Shown here piece after piece: positions 63,190 to 64,000 of a stretch of DNA of 64,000 bases (within the stretch, counting starts at the first letter, position 1; each line of letters starts with the position of its first letter). The stretch comes from Pelagibacteraceae bacterium AG-426-E17 (GTDB lineage Bacteria > Pseudomonadota > Alphaproteobacteria > Pelagibacterales > Pelagibacteraceae). The DNA lies in assembly GCA_003210095.1 (NCBI GenBank), contig QCNP01000001.1:1-64000 (forward strand), given 5' to 3'. A program made the position numbers and the translations under genes. The notes below the pieces were generated by a model, which saw nothing but the letters and a program-made list of their open reading frames with translations, made no database searches and was not told where the DNA came from.

Positions 63190-63843
63190 ATGTTAAAAAA
63201 AATAAAACAAACTAAATCCGAAAAATTATTATTAATTTTTTTAATTTTACTTGCAATATTCTCTTTAGTTTCATTTTATTTAATTAAAAATAAATGTTTA
63301 TTTGTAGAAAAAGTAAATCTAAAAAAATTAGTTTTTAATAACCCTGAAAACATAGCGGTTTTAAAAGTACCATGTGGTAATGTCGTCATTGAACTTATTC
63401 CAAGCATTTCGCCAAATTCAGTTGAAAGATTTAAAACATTGATTAAAAATAGTGAGTACGACAATGTAGCCTTTCATAGGGTTGTTGAAAATTTTTTAGT
63501 TCAAGCAGGAGATCTTGAATTTGGAAAAAAAGAAAATATTAACTACACATATATTGGTAGCGGAAGATCTAAATATGATTTAATAAAACCTGAAACAGAT
63601 CAACCATTTGAATTTAAAAAAGGCACAATAGCATTTGCAAAAAGCAAAAATGGAGACACTGAAGATAGTGAATTTCTAATTCTTTTGGATGACGCATTTT
63701 TATTCGAAGGTGAATATACGCCATTAGGGAGAGTTATTTCTGGTATTACAGCATTAGAAAAAATTAAATTTAACGATCAATCAGAATATGTTTTAAGACC
63801 AGACTTTATTAGTTCTTTTAAAATGTTTGCTGATATTAATTAA
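63190..63843 (+). CDS. Cyclophilin-type peptidyl-prolyl cis-trans isomerase, membrane-anchored
   Basis: A 217-residue protein with an N-terminal anchor (LLLIFLILLAIFSLVSFYLI) and a cyclophilin domain: LKVPCGNVVIELIPSISPNS, NVAFHRVVENFLVQAGDLEF and KGTIAFAKSKNGDTEDSEFL. It speeds proline isomerisation in periplasmic proteins. It follows the metallopeptidase-like gene by 2 bp. Its stop overlaps a gene on the other strand by 8 bp. Confidence 0.9.
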   Translation: MLKKIKQTKSEKLLLIFLILLAIFSLVSFYLIKNKCLFVEKVNLKKLVFNNPENIAVLKVPCGNVVIELIPSISPNSVERFKTLIKNSEYDNVAFHRVVENFLVQAGDLEFGKKENINYTYIGSGRSKYDLIKPETDQPFEFKKGTIAFAKSKNGDTEDSEFLILLDDAFLFEGEYTPLGRVISGITALEKIKFNDQSEYVLRPDFISSFKMFADIN

Positions 63844-64000
63844 CGAGAGGTTTGCCTGTTGCCAGTGTATGTCTTATTCTTTGCTTAGTCTGATCTGTCT
63901 CAATTAAATTCATAAAAGATCTAAGCTCCAGTTCGAACAAGTTATCCTCTGTTAATAATTTGTCTGAAGTTGTATCTCCACCACTCAAAACATTCGCAAG
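63836..64000 (-). CDS. 3-hydroxyacyl-CoA dehydrogenase/enoyl-CoA hydratase-type protein, C-terminal fragment
   Basis: The frame is open to the window end and stops at TAA 63836-63838. The last 54 residues (for example ANVLSGGDTTSDK, LELRSFMNLIETDQTKQR, HTLATGKPLVN) match the C-terminal tail of FadN/FadB-like 3-hydroxyacyl-CoA dehydrogenases as I remember them. The rest of the gene is outside the window. It overlaps the cyclophilin gene's stop end by 8 bp. Confidence 0.7.
   Translation of the reverse strand, partial: LANVLSGGDTTSDKLLTEDNLFELELRSFMNLIETDQTKQRIRHTLATGKPLVN

Noticed and set aside
1-64000. tRNA, rRNA, CRISPR, IS element, prophage or integration site
   Set aside because: Gaps are short and explained; no transposase, integrase, repeat-spacer array or tRNA-like cloverleaf was seen by eye. 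A tRNAscan or CRISPR tool run was not possible.

Overview
The window is a dense, very AT-rich stretch of a streamlined marine alphaproteobacterium, almost certainly SAR11 ('Candidatus Pelagibacter' type). This rests on inference from: intergenic gaps mostly under 100 bp with many 1-11 bp gene overlaps; a TPP riboswitch directly in front of a sodium:solute symporter (the ThiV arrangement known from SAR11); a dimethylglycine dehydrogenase / ETF / ETF-quinone oxidoreductase operon; a DmdA/GcvT-like demethylase beside a methylenetetrahydrofolate-reductase-like gene; formate-THF ligase; isocitrate lyase; and autotransporter-like surface proteins. I saw no rRNA, tRNA, CRISPR, insertion sequence or prophage.

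Layout. 1-5.6 kb: CutA, peroxiredoxin, ammonium transporter, HU, RseP protease, TPP riboswitch and ThiV-like transporter. 5.6-8.7 kb: isocitrate lyase, an untracked 54-residue ORF and the divergent ScfR/RamB-type regulator, with two copies of a 22-bp palindromic operator between them. 8.7-12.7 kb: ferric iron ABC transporter (binding protein, Cys-rich microprotein, frameshifted permease, ATPase) under three tandem Fur boxes. 12.7-16.7 kb: LysR regulator, AcuI-like reductase, FolE, HisI, DUF2237. 16.7-22.5 kb: DMGDH-EtfB-EtfA-ETF-QO operon, which passes methyl-group oxidation electrons to quinone. 22.5-26.8 kb: small membrane proteins, thioesterase, MsrA, CoA-binding protein, enoyl-CoA hydratase, a small nucleotidyltransferase. 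26.8-31.5 kb: two tandem paralogous beta-propeller/beta-barrel surface proteins. 31.5-34 kb: APS-kinase-like protein and ergothioneine genes egtD and egtB. 34.1-37.1 kb: one-carbon pair, a 33-residue membrane microprotein, a Yip1-family protein and a 52-residue zinc-ribbon-like ORF. 37.2-41.4 kb: PurE, PurK, metallo-beta-lactamase fold protein, acetyltransferase, methyltransferase-like protein. 41.5-47.2 kb: Fhs, GshB, GshA, class I amidotransferase, GpsA. 47.3-50.2 kb: GMC oxidoreductase with a Tat-exported small subunit behind a structured leader, then glyoxalase I. 50.4-64 kb: diaminopropionate ammonia-lyase-like enzyme, photolyase, the aconitase operon (with YfgM-like, BamB-like, cupin-like and YjbQ proteins), CsaA, ArgE-like deacylase, aldehyde dehydrogenase, agmatinase family enzyme, a secreted metallopeptidase-like protein, cyclophilin, and the C-terminus of a 3-hydroxyacyl-CoA dehydrogenase cut by the window end.

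Themes are methylated-compound oxidation and THF one-carbon flow (DMGDH, GcvT-like, MTHFR-like, Fhs, PurE/K, FolE), thiol protection (GshA/B, glyoxalase, EgtB/D, MsrA, peroxiredoxin), and nutrient uptake with compact cis-regulation (riboswitch, Fur boxes, ScfR operators). No single new system is proven. The best leads are the tandem surface-protein pair flanked by an orphan nucleotidyltransferase and APS-kinase-like protein, the microproteins in the iron and glyoxylate loci, and the unassigned hairpin leader of the GMC operon.
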